Below are positions 52,471-61,525 of a DNA stretch of 64,000 bases, one piece after another. Made by a program: the position numbers and the translations under genes. This DNA comes from Nitrospira sp. (GTDB lineage Bacteria; Nitrospirota; Nitrospiria; Nitrospirales; Nitrospiraceae). Numbering within the stretch: the stretch's first letter is position 1; the number at the start of each line of letters is the position of its first letter. The DNA is taken from positions 400,422 through 464,421 of the forward strand of contig JACOEM010000002.1 of the NCBI GenBank assembly GCA_024998565.1, given 5' to 3'. The notes beneath the pieces are model-generated. The model made no database searches and was not told the origin of the DNA. It saw only the letters and a list, made by a program, of their open reading frames with translations.

Positions 52471-53505
52471 TTATGCGAGCACCGCTTCGACGACGCTCAC
52501 GGCTGTGTCCGTCGGCACGAGCCGGGTGAGACGGAATCCGGCTTTGCCGAGCAGCTCACGGTACTCAGATTCCGTGCGTTCCTGTCCGCCCGGACCCACG
52601 AGCATCATCATGTCGAGCATCTTGCCCGGATGCGGAGCGCTACCGGACGGCAGCACCATCTCAATGATCAACAAGCGGCTGCCGGGTGGCATCGCGCGGC
52701 GGCAGTGGCCGAGGATGGTGAGGCATTGGGCCTCGGTCCAATCGTGGATAATGTGCGACAGCAAATAGGCATCGCCGCCGCCCGGCACCCGGTCAAAAAA
52801 ACTACCGGCCTCGATCGTCACGCGATCCGCCAGGCCCCGGGCCTGAATCAGCGCCGGTGCGTCGCGAACCACATGAGGCAGGTCGTAAAGGATACCGCGC
52901 AATGCGGGATTGCCGGTGAGAATCGTCGTCAGGAGATGTCCCGTGGCCCCGCCCACGTCGATCAGGGTCGACAAGCCGGAAAAATCGTAGGCGGCGGTGA
53001 TGGCTGCCGGCTCCGCGCCATGAAACCCCATCATCGTTTCGCTGAACAACGACGCATCCTCGGGATGCTTGGCCAGCCAGTCGAACAGGGGCATCCCCAG
53101 CGATTGCTCAAATCCACAGTCCCCGGTCTGCACCGAATAGAGCAATTGCTCCCAGCCTCGCGACATCCAGTCGCTGGCCAGTGTCAGGATCGAAGGCCGT
53201 GCAGATCCCGGCGCGCCGGTCTTGAGCGCCTCCCCGAGCGGCGTTAGGGCAAAGCGGTGCGTGGCGTCCTCGGTGAGGATATTGAGGTTCGTGAGTGCCC
53301 GCATCAGGCGATAAAGCGAGGGCGCATGGGTTCCCGTGGGCCCGGCGAGGTCGTCGGCAGTCTTCGGCCCGCTCGCGAGGTGGTCGGCCAATCCCAGTTT
53401 GGCGGCGACGTAGGCAATGCGGGAGACCCAGTGGGCCATGGCCATCTGTATCAATTGGACGTGCGGGGGTGGCAGCGGAGCGCTGCTGTGATTGTTCTCA
53501 GGCAT
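52471..53505 (-). CDS. O-methyltransferase (plant-type/CrtF-like family 2)
   Basis: 344 aa. The N-terminal dimerisation winged-helix (HWVSRIAYVAAKLGLADHLA, then APSLYRLMRALTNLNILTED) and the C-terminal SAM domain (TLIDVGGATGHLLTTIL, LSHIIHDWTEAQCLTILGHC with the catalytic His, SRLLIIEMVLP) are typical of the family that includes hydroxyneurosporene and small-molecule O-methyltransferases. It is convergent with the AraC-linked operon and close to it, so the two may act on the same compound; that is inferred from position only. Confidence 0.92.
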   Translation of the reverse strand: MPENNHSSAPLPPPHVQLIQMAMAHWVSRIAYVAAKLGLADHLASGPKTADDLAGPTGTHAPSLYRLMRALTNLNILTEDATHRFALTPLGEALKTGAPGSARPSILTLASDWMSRGWEQLLYSVQTGDCGFEQSLGMPLFDWLAKHPEDASLFSETMMGFHGAEPAAITAAYDFSGLSTLIDVGGATGHLLTTILTGNPALRGILYDLPHVVRDAPALIQARGLADRVTIEAGSFFDRVPGGGDAYLLSHIIHDWTEAQCLTILGHCRRAMPPGSRLLIIEMVLPSGSAPHPGKMLDMMMLVGPGGQERTESEYRELLGKAGFRLTRLVPTDTAVSVVEAVLA

Positions 53506-53895
53506 GCCGGGTTCCTCCGGTTATGATGTGAATGAAGCCGATGTTCCCTGTCCTCGGGAAAACGTTATACACGGTATGGGCGTCTCATTAAATTTCTTTT
53601 CTTTCAAGAATGGACGATGCTCCAATTTCAGAACCCGTGCCGGGCTACGTTGCCGTTCTACAGGGCAGCCGGACAGTCGCAAGCAGATCGAATGGGACGC
53701 GACCATGCGCCGACAAGTTGTTCAAGCAGCGGATGGACCGGGAGATGAGGCGGGCGAGCAGGGGAAACCATAGGCCGAGCTGCCGAGTGAGTCGATCGGG
53801 GAACGAGACCGAATGAGGTGGAAGGGGGAGGAGTGGCCCGCGGTGCGCCGAGGAATGTGCGATTGCAAGACCTGACCCCGTATTTGGTGAGTGCG
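53506..53895. other. Intergenic with a dispersed repeat copy
   Basis: 390 bases between the O-methyltransferase start and the histidine kinase stop. Short open frames lack family features and were not called. The last part includes an exact 26-bp repeat (53853-53878) also found at 58274. Confidence 0.6.
53853..53878. repeat. Dispersed 26-bp repeat, copy 1
   Basis: Begins GAATGTGCGATTGCAAGACC and ends TGACCC; identical to 58274-58299. Both copies lie between genes, so they may belong to a larger dispersed repeat or be an IS footprint. Confidence 0.8.
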
Positions 53896-55119
53896 TTACG
53901 TAGGCTTGGTGTCGATGGTCGAGTGGCTGCCGAACAGCAGCACAAATTCAGATCCGCCGCCTTCCCGTGGTTGCACCCAGGCCCGGCCTCCATGCCGATG
54001 CGCAACTTGTTGGACAATGGCCAGTCCCGCGCCGGTGCCGTGCACCTCGCGCCCTACCGCCCGGTAAAACAGATGGAAGATCCGCTGTGCCTGTTCCGGT
54101 TCAACCCCGATTCCCCGGTCCCGCACCACGAGGCCGACCCGGTGGTCCGAGCCCTCCATGAGGCTGTAAGGGGCCAGGTCGATCTCAGGGGCCTCGCCGG
54201 CCCGATGAAACTTCAAGGCATTCCCAATTAAATTGTAGAGCGCTTGCGTGACCCAGGTTGTATTGACGCGGAACGAGGGAAAGTCGGTGGCCACCTGGAT
54301 GCGTGCTCTCGTGCGTCGAATCGTCTCATCGAGTTGTGCCAATGCTGCCTTGACCAAGTCCTCGCCACGGACCTCTTCGTAGGGCATCTCCATGCGTTGT
54401 GCCCTCGAGAGTATGAGCAGATCCTCCATGAGCTGATCCATCCGTTGCGCCGCCCGAATCACGCGATCGATGTAATCGAGGCCTTTTGCGTCTAGGCATG
54501 CGCCGTATCGTTCACGTACCAGTTGCGAGAAGTTCGAGATCGAGCGCAGGGGCTCACGCAGATCGTGAGAGCTCACGTACAGCAAGGTTTCCAAATCACG
54601 ATTGCGCTGCTGGAGTTCTGCCGTGCGCTCCCGCACGCGCCGCTCTAACTCTTCATGGGAGCGTCGTAACGCCTGCGCTGCCAGCTCACGGTCGGTGACG
54701 TCTCGCGCGATGGCATAGAGCCTGCCATCCGGGTGCGGGGAGGACTTCCACGACAGCAATCGCCAGGAGCCGTCTTTGTGCTGATAGCGGTTCTGAAATT
54801 CCAGGACCGGTTCGCCCCTGCCGATCTGACGCTCGACCTCTTGGAGCGTGTTGGCCCGGTCGTCGGGATGGACGAAGTCGAGGAACGGTCGACTCATCAA
54901 TTCCTCGAGGCTCCAGCCCAATGTGCGCGTGAACGCGGGACTCAGGCGAGTGAAATAGCTCTCCGCGTTCGCAATGCAGAGCATGTCCAATGACAGCTCG
55001 AAAACTCGATCGAGTTCTGCCTCGCTCGGGCGAGGCGCATCGGGATGGGGGGCGGGTGCACCGTGAGTCGACGGCCGTTCTGGATGGTCATGCGGGAGAG
55101 GTAGGGACGGTGGCGTCAT
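53896..55119 (-). CDS. PAS-domain histidine kinase
   Basis: 407 aa, cytoplasmic, no membrane segment. It has a Pro/His-rich N-terminus, a PAS domain (about 33-142, ELSLDMLCIANAESYFTRLS), a short coiled coil (about 150-175), a dimerisation domain with phospho-acceptor H185 in VSSHDLREPLRSISNFSQLV, and a HATPase domain (NLIGNALKFH, DRGIGVEPEQAQRIF, GTGAGLAIVQQVAHRHGG). It should sense a cytoplasmic signal through PAS and phosphorylate a response regulator. No regulator gene is adjacent; the nearest is the HDOD protein at 34993. Confidence 0.93.
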   Translation of the reverse strand: MTPPSLPLPHDHPERPSTHGAPAPHPDAPRPSEAELDRVFELSLDMLCIANAESYFTRLSPAFTRTLGWSLEELMSRPFLDFVHPDDRANTLQEVERQIGRGEPVLEFQNRYQHKDGSWRLLSWKSSPHPDGRLYAIARDVTDRELAAQALRRSHEELERRVRERTAELQQRNRDLETLLYVSSHDLREPLRSISNFSQLVRERYGACLDAKGLDYIDRVIRAAQRMDQLMEDLLILSRAQRMEMPYEEVRGEDLVKAALAQLDETIRRTRARIQVATDFPSFRVNTTWVTQALYNLIGNALKFHRAGEAPEIDLAPYSLMEGSDHRVGLVVRDRGIGVEPEQAQRIFHLFYRAVGREVHGTGAGLAIVQQVAHRHGGRAWVQPREGGGSEFVLLFGSHSTIDTKPT

Positions 55120-55463
55120 GGGCGGATCTTAGTGAAACCGCTACGGTCGTGCAAGACGTCTCTGCTCAGGCAGAGAGGCAAGGTTCCCGCATTGGCGCTG
55201 GAGGGGGCGTTGGAGTCCTGTTTGCAGGAACTCGCCGCGCATAATGTGGTGATGGACGTCGAAGGATCGGAGAGGCCGCACGGCAGACGTGGTTCGATGC
55301 GGCGGCCAAAGCCGTCCTCCAGGGCCTCGCCGGCAGCCGCTGCCTGGCTCGAAGTGTCGAAGGCACGGGCTGAACGAAACAGTCGGGCCGCGCGCATGCG
55401 GGGAAATAGGCGTCGAACGTAAAACTCCTTGGTGCTCTTCCGGTCCGGAGCTACACTGGGTCC
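55120..55463. other. Intergenic, no gene recognised
   Basis: 344 bases; several short overlapping frames, none with a ribosome-binding site plus family features. It includes the upstream region of the histidine kinase. Confidence 0.55.
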
Positions 55464-55859
55464 ATGGACAGCCGGCACCAGCGGGGCGGGCGGACAGGCG
55501 TGGGAATGTTCGCCGGGTTTCTGACAGGCTTCCTCTGGTTTTTTCTCAGTTTCGCGGCCATGTTTAACGGCGTGTTTGTTCTCCTGCTGTTCCTGCCTCC
55601 TGTGTATGCGCTATCGGGAGCGCTCCTCGTGTGGCTCTTCCGCCTGCCTCCGATTCATGCGGCGTTCTCCCTCGTGGGCCCGGCGTTACCCTGGGTGGCC
55701 TGGTTGTGGCCCGCGACCATCTCAAGCTCCGGTTGGCTGAAGTCCTTAATATGGCCGGCTCTCCTTGTGACGGCCTCTGGGATGAGTGTGCTCGGTGCGC
55801 ACCTCGTGGCTGCCAGGCGGCGTCGTAAGCCGTCCCAGGCGGACCCGACTCCGGCCTAG
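55464..55859 (+). CDS. Small multi-pass membrane protein, unknown
   Basis: 131 aa with four hydrophobic segments (FLTGFLWFFLSFAAMFNGVF, VLLLFLPPVYALSGALLVWL, AFSLVGPALPWVAWLWPATI, WPALLVTASGMSVLGAHLVA) and a basic C-terminal tail. I do not recognise the family. The ribosome-binding site is weak, and the real start may be 55503 or a little later. It is isolated, so function is unknown. Confidence 0.5.
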   Translation: MDSRHQRGGRTGVGMFAGFLTGFLWFFLSFAAMFNGVFVLLLFLPPVYALSGALLVWLFRLPPIHAAFSLVGPALPWVAWLWPATISSSGWLKSLIWPALLVTASGMSVLGAHLVAARRRRKPSQADPTPA

Positions 55860-56206
55860 CCGTTCATCGGTGGAGCTTCGGCCAATGGTCCCCTACGCGT
55901 TCTCGGGATGTCTCGTCCGGGCATCCTTCAGCACTCGCATCATGGGTCCGGGCATCGTCACACCGGCAGCTCACAGGTTGGGCGTCATTTCAGCGGCGAC
56001 GAACGCGTCCATCTTGAGCCGTTCCACCTCGATCAGCGTCTGATACTGCCTTCCCCGCTATACATCTGAGATCGTCGAGAGCGCTTGCACCACGTCATTC
56101 CAGTCCGGCGAAATGAGTGCGAGCGAGAGGTTCGGCCTGCGGATTTGTGGTCGGTGCGAAGTGGGGGAAATGGCCGGCTGGGACGTGGGATCGGAATCAG
56201 GTCAGT
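55860..56206. other. Intergenic, no gene recognised
   Basis: 347 bases between two unrelated small genes. Nothing with coding character or a clear repeat was seen. Confidence 0.55.
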
Positions 56207-56725
56207 TCACTCGCGCACCCGTTCCGGCCTGAGGGCGGGACGTCCCTGCTGCAGGAGGAACCAGGCATAGAGCAGAAACAGCATCGTGAAGTTCGGGATG
56301 AGAATGGCTGACTGATTCCACTGCCACCCGTCGAATTTCCAATCAGAGAGAGGCCAGAGAAAGGGCGTCGGAAAGAAGGCGAAGGAATGGGTGGGAATGT
56401 CGACCAACACGTGCAAGCCCCAGGCGCCGAGTTCCCAGACCGGCCGCTTCGTCCAGAGCCAGAACAAGGCAAAGACGGCGAGAAACAGCACGAAACTATG
56501 GGTGACATTGTAGAGATAATGAACGTAGGGCGGAATGGTGGATTCCGGCGGTGTGCCGTGACTGAAATCGGGCGTCGGCGACAGACCCAGTGTGGCCGCC
56601 ACCCACAGGATGCCGAACGAGAACAGATCCGGCGCCATCCCAATCGCAAAGGCGAGGGAGAAGCTTGTGCGGTTGCGACGTCCAAACGCGAACGCTCCCC
56701 AGAGACCATGCGAGATGATATCCAT
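56207..56725 (-). CDS. YdjM-like membrane-bound metal-dependent hydrolase family
   Basis: 172 aa with four or five hydrophobic segments. Conserved His/Asp pattern: DIISHGLWGAF, GMAPDLF, VTHSFVLF and HVLVDIPTHS. This spacing matches the YdjM/LexA-regulated membrane hydrolase family, in which these residues form a metal site; activity is not characterised. The start is ATG 56725 after AGGAAAG. It is divergent from the small gene at 56918. Confidence 0.72.
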   Translation of the reverse strand: MDIISHGLWGAFAFGRRNRTSFSLAFAIGMAPDLFSFGILWVAATLGLSPTPDFSHGTPPESTIPPYVHYLYNVTHSFVLFLAVFALFWLWTKRPVWELGAWGLHVLVDIPTHSFAFFPTPFLWPLSDWKFDGWQWNQSAILIPNFTMLFLLYAWFLLQQGRPALRPERVRE

Positions 56726-56917
56726 GCGCTGTCTTTCCTCACGGGACTTTCCGCGACCTCATTATAGTCGGAGGCATCACGACGAGGCTACTTCGCGACG
56801 TTCCCAATGACGGAAGATCGCTGCAGAGTCGGAACGATCATGTCCGACGGGAATTCGGATTCCCCTGCGCATACCCGTTCGCTATAATGCGCCCGAATTC
56901 TTGGAGGGAGGTGCTTT

Positions 56918-57220
56918 ATGGCATTTAATCAGGTCGGAGATTTCTGGCTGGCGCCCGGTCAATCCACGCGTATTCATATCGCCCTTGGGGGCCTGGTGAA
57001 TGAGGCGGAATGGGGCGGGCACGATTTCGGTGCACAATGGATTATGGCCGATGGGGTCGGGATCAATCCGGTGCGGCTCATGGTCAGCCAGCACACCAAA
57101 GAGAAGAAACCCATTCGCTTGCATCCCGGTTCGCCAAGCCCCATCGTCTATTCTGTGACCGTGACGAACATCGGCGAGGAACTGGCCCATTTTACTATTC
57201 AAGGCGGGGGCAACGTATAG
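56918..57220 (+). CDS. Small beta-rich protein, unknown
   Basis: 100 aa with a strong GGAGGGAGGTG site. Short strands (STRIHIALGG, NPVRLMVSQHT, IVYSVTVTNIGEELAHFTI) suggest a single beta-sandwich domain. No signal peptide. I do not recognise it. The stop is immediately followed by a repeat element at 57221. Confidence 0.65.
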   Translation: MAFNQVGDFWLAPGQSTRIHIALGGLVNEAEWGGHDFGAQWIMADGVGINPVRLMVSQHTKEKKPIRLHPGSPSPIVYSVTVTNIGEELAHFTIQGGGNV

Positions 57221-57491
57221 CAGGCTGCGGAAAAACTCGATGGGAACGCAATACATTACGATCCACTCATGCGGCGTGTCGATTTGACAAGAACCCGCAG
57301 GATGCGCAAAAGCCCGTCCGGCAAGACCGCAGCAAGCGAAGGGGTGAATTGTACTTCATACCCGCCCACCCCGAGCCTGCCAAGACAGGCTCTTGTCTCG
57401 TGGCCGTACGGTGAGCCGCTGAGGTTCACGACGCGCGGAATAACGCGCGTCACGTTTGTGAACGCCGCCGGCGGACTTTTTCCGCATCCTG
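57221..57491. repeat. MITE-like element with inverted-repeat ends
   Basis: 271 bp bounded by CAGGCTGCGGAAAAA (57221-57235) and its near-complement TTTTTCCGCATCCTG (57477-57491), 14 of 15 matched. The inside is rich in small inverted repeats and has no gene of its own. It fits an intergenic miniature repeat of a kind common in Nitrospira-like genomes, by recollection. It begins at the base after a stop codon. Confidence 0.65.
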
Positions 57492-57516
57492 ATAGACGTT
57501 CCGAAGGAGGTCGCAA

Positions 57517-57780
57517 GTGAAAGCCAAACAGACCATGCATGTGTTGACGGATAAGAAGGGGGCGATCGTGGGGGGAGGCGTGCTTATCCCCGGTAAGGAT
57601 CACAAGGGAAAGCCGGTGCATATCCGGCTCGAGCCGATGAAAGGGCAGTCGTTGAAAGAAGTCGCGATACCGGTGGCCCTCGCAAGGCTGGAAGGAGTGG
57701 AGTTCTTCCGCCGGCTGCAGTGCGACTTTCACCTGCCGCGCGGCAAGAAAGAATTGGTCCGGAAGGCCGGACGACGCTAG
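57517..57780 (+). CDS. Small protein, unknown
   Basis: 87 aa from GTG 57517 with an AAGGAGG site 6 bases upstream. It is basic, with a Gly-rich turn (GAIVGGGVLIPGKDHKGKP) and a second half that looks helical (VALARLEGVEFFRRLQ). No signal peptide or membrane segment. Not recognised; the strong site suggests it is translated. It follows the repeat element at 57221. Confidence 0.6.
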   Translation: MKAKQTMHVLTDKKGAIVGGGVLIPGKDHKGKPVHIRLEPMKGQSLKEVAIPVALARLEGVEFFRRLQCDFHLPRGKKELVRKAGRR

Positions 57781-57819
57781 ACGAGTGTCCTGGTCGCGGA
57801 GCCGGGGTGCCGCCCCGAG

Positions 57820-58239
57820 GTGGTGATGCGGCCTGTCGTCTCTATACTGCTTGGGCCCGAAGGACTGTGGATCGCCATCAGCCTTGTGGTCTATTTCGTT
57901 GCGGCGGGGAATGACCCTTCGACACCTGCAGGCAACGAGTTGCTCGAGACACTCTGGCTCGCGATTCCGTTAGCCGGGATTCCCCTCACATTTTTGACGG
58001 CTTATCTGCCGGGAGGGGGCGGCTGGTGCTGGTTCTTGCGCGTGGTGGTCGTTTCGTCTGTCGGTGTGCTGGTCGCCTCGTTTATCGCGGCCAACGGGGT
58101 CGATTATCACGATTCCCGAAACTCCGGCTTGCTCGGCGCGCCCGTGTACAGTCTCTCAATCGGGCTCTTGCTCCTGGTGCCGCTCACGATGGTTGCTGCC
58201 GTTCTCGTTTGGAAAATGAACCGGGCAAGGACGAGATAA
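57820..58239 (+). CDS. Small membrane protein, unknown
   Basis: 139 aa with four hydrophobic segments (about residues 11-28, 45-63, 73-92 and 110-132). It ends in a short basic tail (KMNRARTR). No family was recognised. The start at GTG 57820 or ATG 57826 is uncertain. It lies 39 bases after the previous small gene and may be cotranscribed. Confidence 0.55.
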   Translation: MVMRPVVSILLGPEGLWIAISLVVYFVAAGNDPSTPAGNELLETLWLAIPLAGIPLTFLTAYLPGGGGWCWFLRVVVVSSVGVLVASFIAANGVDYHDSRNSGLLGAPVYSLSIGLLLLVPLTMVAAVLVWKMNRARTR

Positions 58240-58273
58240 CGGTGCCTGGTGTGAGTTTCTACGGCGGTAGGGA

Positions 58274-58299
58274 GAATGTGCGATTGCAAGACCTGACCC
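58274..58299. repeat. Dispersed 26-bp repeat, copy 2
   Basis: Identical over all 26 bases to 53853-53878, in the same orientation and also between genes. Confidence 0.8.
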
Positions 58300-58370
58300 T
58301 ATATGCTCGTCACAAATATCTCTTGGTATCACCCGCTAACGTGCGAGCTAACTGGCCCGCGGAGTAAGCC

Positions 58371-59105
58371 TCACTGCTCTGCAAACAAAGAGTGAGCATC
58401 GCGAACATTCCATTCAACTCTGCCGAACCACTGGTTGAACCTTCTTTGTTCGGCGACTGGAAAGTCTCTGAAGCTCTTCGGCAACGCAGTAGTTCCTACC
58501 ACCTGAAAGCTGGTTGATCGTCCCCCCAGCCACGTAGTCACGTAGCCGGCGCCGAAATAGTACTCGACATCAGGAACGGGCGCGTCTATGACAATTACTG
58601 AGGTGGTTTCGCCGTCTTTCGCGACAATGCCAACCACGCAATTCTCGAGCCCGATAAAAGTGCAGTTGTAAGGTACCTCCCTCTTGCTGGGGTTCAAAGC
58701 CAACAATTCGTACTCAACGAGATGTTTGCCAACGACTCGGACCTTTCGCAATGGGGAGAATCGGCCGACAGCGGATTTATCTGCGTCGTTAGATGCAACT
58801 TGAGTTGTATACGCTATCCATTGCAGGCTGAGGAAATCTCTCGGTATTGCATGAATGCCAGAAACACTCAAAGTGATCGAGCGGATCATGGCTTCCTGGT
58901 CGGAGGCCATCTGGCGCAAGGCCTGATCTTGCTCGGCGGACGCTAACGACTGAATTACAGTCGATGCGGCAAGCGATGCGAGCGCACCGGACAGGCCAGC
59001 AGACAGCAATTGCCAAGGATTGGGCACAGCGCTGGCCAGTACTATTGCCAGTATGGCGCCGCCGCCGGAGCCGATAATGATAGCGAAATACAGTTTTCGC
59101 GACAT
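58371..59105 (-). CDS. Membrane-anchored protein, unknown
   Basis: 244 aa. An N-terminal pair of hydrophobic segments (about residues 6-25 and 30-52) is followed by a soluble region with beta-rich stretches (VRVVGKHLVEYELLALNPSK, NCVVGIVAKDGETTSVIVID, VEYYFGAGYVTTWLGG). No recognised family. Codon choice and AT content look slightly different from neighbouring genes, so transfer is possible but not demonstrated. Confidence 0.65.
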   Translation of the reverse strand: MSRKLYFAIIIGSGGGAILAIVLASAVPNPWQLLSAGLSGALASLAASTVIQSLASAEQDQALRQMASDQEAMIRSITLSVSGIHAIPRDFLSLQWIAYTTQVASNDADKSAVGRFSPLRKVRVVGKHLVEYELLALNPSKREVPYNCTFIGLENCVVGIVAKDGETTSVIVIDAPVPDVEYYFGAGYVTTWLGGRSTSFQVVGTTALPKSFRDFPVAEQRRFNQWFGRVEWNVRDAHSLFAEQ

Positions 59106-59689
59106 GAGAACTCAGTTGTGACGCCTAATGTTTGAGTATACTGCCCAGCATAGTACGCACTGACTGATCGCTCGCTGGGGCGTGATTTTTGCGTATGTTC
59201 AACCATTTGTCAATGTTCCCCACGCTGCTTCATCGGCGTATTCTGCAGACCGGCATCGTTCCGTTCTACTTGCGAAAGTTGAGTATTAGCGAGAATGTGC
59301 GGAGCTCTGCCGAGGATAGTGCCTGCCGTTGCGCTTCCTTATTCTGACACAACAGGCTTTTCAACACCGAGTTGGAATCATTGCCCGCTGCAGGCTCTTG
59401 ATCTGGCGTGTGGAGCCTCCGTTCTGCCTCTGCGGCCATTGGCCGAGAGAATCAGGGAACAGGTTCTTGACATTGCCCCTCGCCCCGTTTACCGTCCCGC
59501 CTCGTCATGCACCGACTGCATCTGACATTGGTCAGTGGAATCAGTCAATGGACTTTTACACAGTCGCACTCACCCATTGGGCGATTGAGCAACGCCTCTT
59601 GCCGAGACATCTCTGACGCGTAACCCTCAACAGCGCGTGCGATAGTATCCTGGATTCCGCGGCACTTTCCAAGCTACGACCTGTGCAGC
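59106..59689. other. Intergenic, no gene recognised
   Basis: 584 bases. Short open frames on the plus strand (59295-59616) lack clear start sites and family features. Base composition is more AT-rich than the left half of the window. Confidence 0.55.
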
Positions 59690-60967
59690 ATGGTTGCGGT
59701 AAGGCATGAAACCATTCAGAAATTGGCCTTTGTGATCACCCTAACCGCTACTCCAGCCAACGGCTCTTGGGTTGCCCGCGTCACGGTATTGACCTGGACG
59801 CTCTGCACGGCAGTCTACACTTCCATGGGGTTGCCGGCGTTGGCCGATGAGCAGTGCATGTCCATCTCCTGCGCGTCCACGGATGGCTGGCAGTATGGAG
59901 CCTCTCTCGATGTCAGCTACCCGCTCAACTTCAATTTCCCGGAGAACCATCTCTGGCGAAACCGCTCCACCGTGCCACGTCACAACGAACTCAGCCCGAA
60001 TATGGGGATGGCCTATGTGCGTAAGAAGGCATCCCCCGATTCTGAATGGGGCATGGAATTAGCGGTGCAAGGCGGCTACGACTCACGGGAATTCGCGTTC
60101 CTTCCGGGCGAGCCGAAACTTTCCGGCGCCGACACACTCCGCCATGTTGGCCTCGCGAACGTGTCGTACCGGGTCCCGAAGGGTGAAGGTGAAGGCCTCA
60201 CGTTGACCGCGGGCCTGTTCAGCAGTGTTCTCGGCTCCGAGAAACTCTACGCGAAGGACAACGTCCACTACACCCGGGCCTGGACCTCGGACTACAGCCC
60301 CTATGCGATGTTCGGCGTCAACGCCGTCTATCACATGAACAAAAGTGTGACACTTACTGGCTTCATCGTGAACGGCTATGCCCATCTGTCCCGGCCAAAC
60401 GACCACCCCAGTTACGGCCTTGGGCTGACGTTCACACCGCTGCCGTGCCTGACAATTAGTCATACACTCTATGCCGGACCGGACCAGCAGCGGACCGATC
60501 TCGAGTTTTGGCGGAACTATCTGAGCAATGTCATGAAGTGGGAAGACCGGAGGTTCTTGGTCACCCTGACCTATGACGTGGGGACGGAAAATATCGCTGA
60601 TCGGCCTGGCGCCCCGCGTGCATTCGTGATGGGTGGGAGTGCCAGCATCGGCTGGAAATTCAAGTCGGGGTGGTATGCGGCAATCCGGCCGGAATTCTAC
60701 TGGGACCGCAACGGACGATGGACGGGCAGCGAGCAATTCGTGAAGGCCATGACGACCACGCTGGACTATGCGCCGTTCTTTACCGGCGAGCCAAGCGTCT
60801 TTTGCAATACCCACGTGCGCTTTGAACACCGATGGGACGAGTCAACAGGAGGCAGCGGCGGGTTCTTCAAACGAGGCGACATCGCGCCGGGCGTGCCGGG
60901 CCTGACCGGCTCTCAGCACTTGATCATCCTCAGCCTCTTATGGACCTTTGACCGATGGTCCTCGTGA
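59690..60967 (+). CDS. Outer-membrane beta-barrel porin (BBP2-like)
   Basis: 425 aa. A signal peptide is set back from the start (VTVLTWTLCTAVYTSMGLPALA, about residues 31-52), so the true start may lie downstream of ATG 59690. The mature protein has repeating amphipathic strands ending in aromatic residues and a C-terminal strand ILSLLWTFDRWSS. It has the look of the putative OmpL-like/BBP2 porin family. It would sit in the outer membrane and admit small solutes; substrate unknown. Confidence 0.72.
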   Translation: MVAVRHETIQKLAFVITLTATPANGSWVARVTVLTWTLCTAVYTSMGLPALADEQCMSISCASTDGWQYGASLDVSYPLNFNFPENHLWRNRSTVPRHNELSPNMGMAYVRKKASPDSEWGMELAVQGGYDSREFAFLPGEPKLSGADTLRHVGLANVSYRVPKGEGEGLTLTAGLFSSVLGSEKLYAKDNVHYTRAWTSDYSPYAMFGVNAVYHMNKSVTLTGFIVNGYAHLSRPNDHPSYGLGLTFTPLPCLTISHTLYAGPDQQRTDLEFWRNYLSNVMKWEDRRFLVTLTYDVGTENIADRPGAPRAFVMGGSASIGWKFKSGWYAAIRPEFYWDRNGRWTGSEQFVKAMTTTLDYAPFFTGEPSVFCNTHVRFEHRWDESTGGSGGFFKRGDIAPGVPGLTGSQHLIILSLLWTFDRWSS

Positions 60968-61465
60968 ACAGAGCGAAAAGAAGCGAGGGGCAATTTTCGG
61001 ATACAGCACCGATGGAAGGGAACGACAAATGGTGTCGTGCGCTTTCGACCGCCCGCACTCGCTCATATCCCCTCCAACAGGTTGACGACAAATAGAGTCG
61101 CGTCTTGCATTCCCACGTTGCCATTCTGCATGGGCAACGGCGATTCATCAGGACGACCTACTTCCATCGAGATCCTGCACAGGCGAGTCTGATTCACGCC
61201 TGCCGCCTGTCCTTGATCCTGGCGCAGTATCCGAGTCCCGCAGCACTGAGTCGATGTGCCGGATGCGGCTTGCCGCCGACATACTGCTATTCCGTTTGGA
61301 TCGAATCGTTTGGAGCGCCCTGACTCGTGACAGGCAGGCGGGGAGGCGGCGACGCAGGACTGCTACAGTCTGCCAGGCTATTCGTTCCTGCATTCGGTTC
61401 CGCTTCCCGCTGTTCCTCCCGGTTTGGCTGTCTCGCATCAGGCTTCCACCAGCTCCCGCCGTTTC
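60968..61465. other. Intergenic, no gene recognised
   Basis: 498 bases between the porin and the toxin-antitoxin promoter. Several overlapping short frames, none convincing. Confidence 0.5.
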
Positions 61466-61494
61466 TTGACCAGAATGCCATATGGCATTATACT
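61466..61494 (+). promoter_or_regulatory. Promoter and operator palindrome of the RES-Xre pair
   Basis: TTGACC (61466-61471), a 17-base spacer and TATACT (61489-61494) form a near-consensus sigma-70 promoter, 31 bases before the antitoxin ATG. A perfect 16-bp palindrome AATGCCATATGGCATT (61474-61489) lies in the spacer, well placed for autorepression by the Xre antitoxin. Confidence 0.75.
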
Positions 61495-61525
61495 GCAGCC
61501 ATGTGGCACAGGCGGGGAGAGCGAC

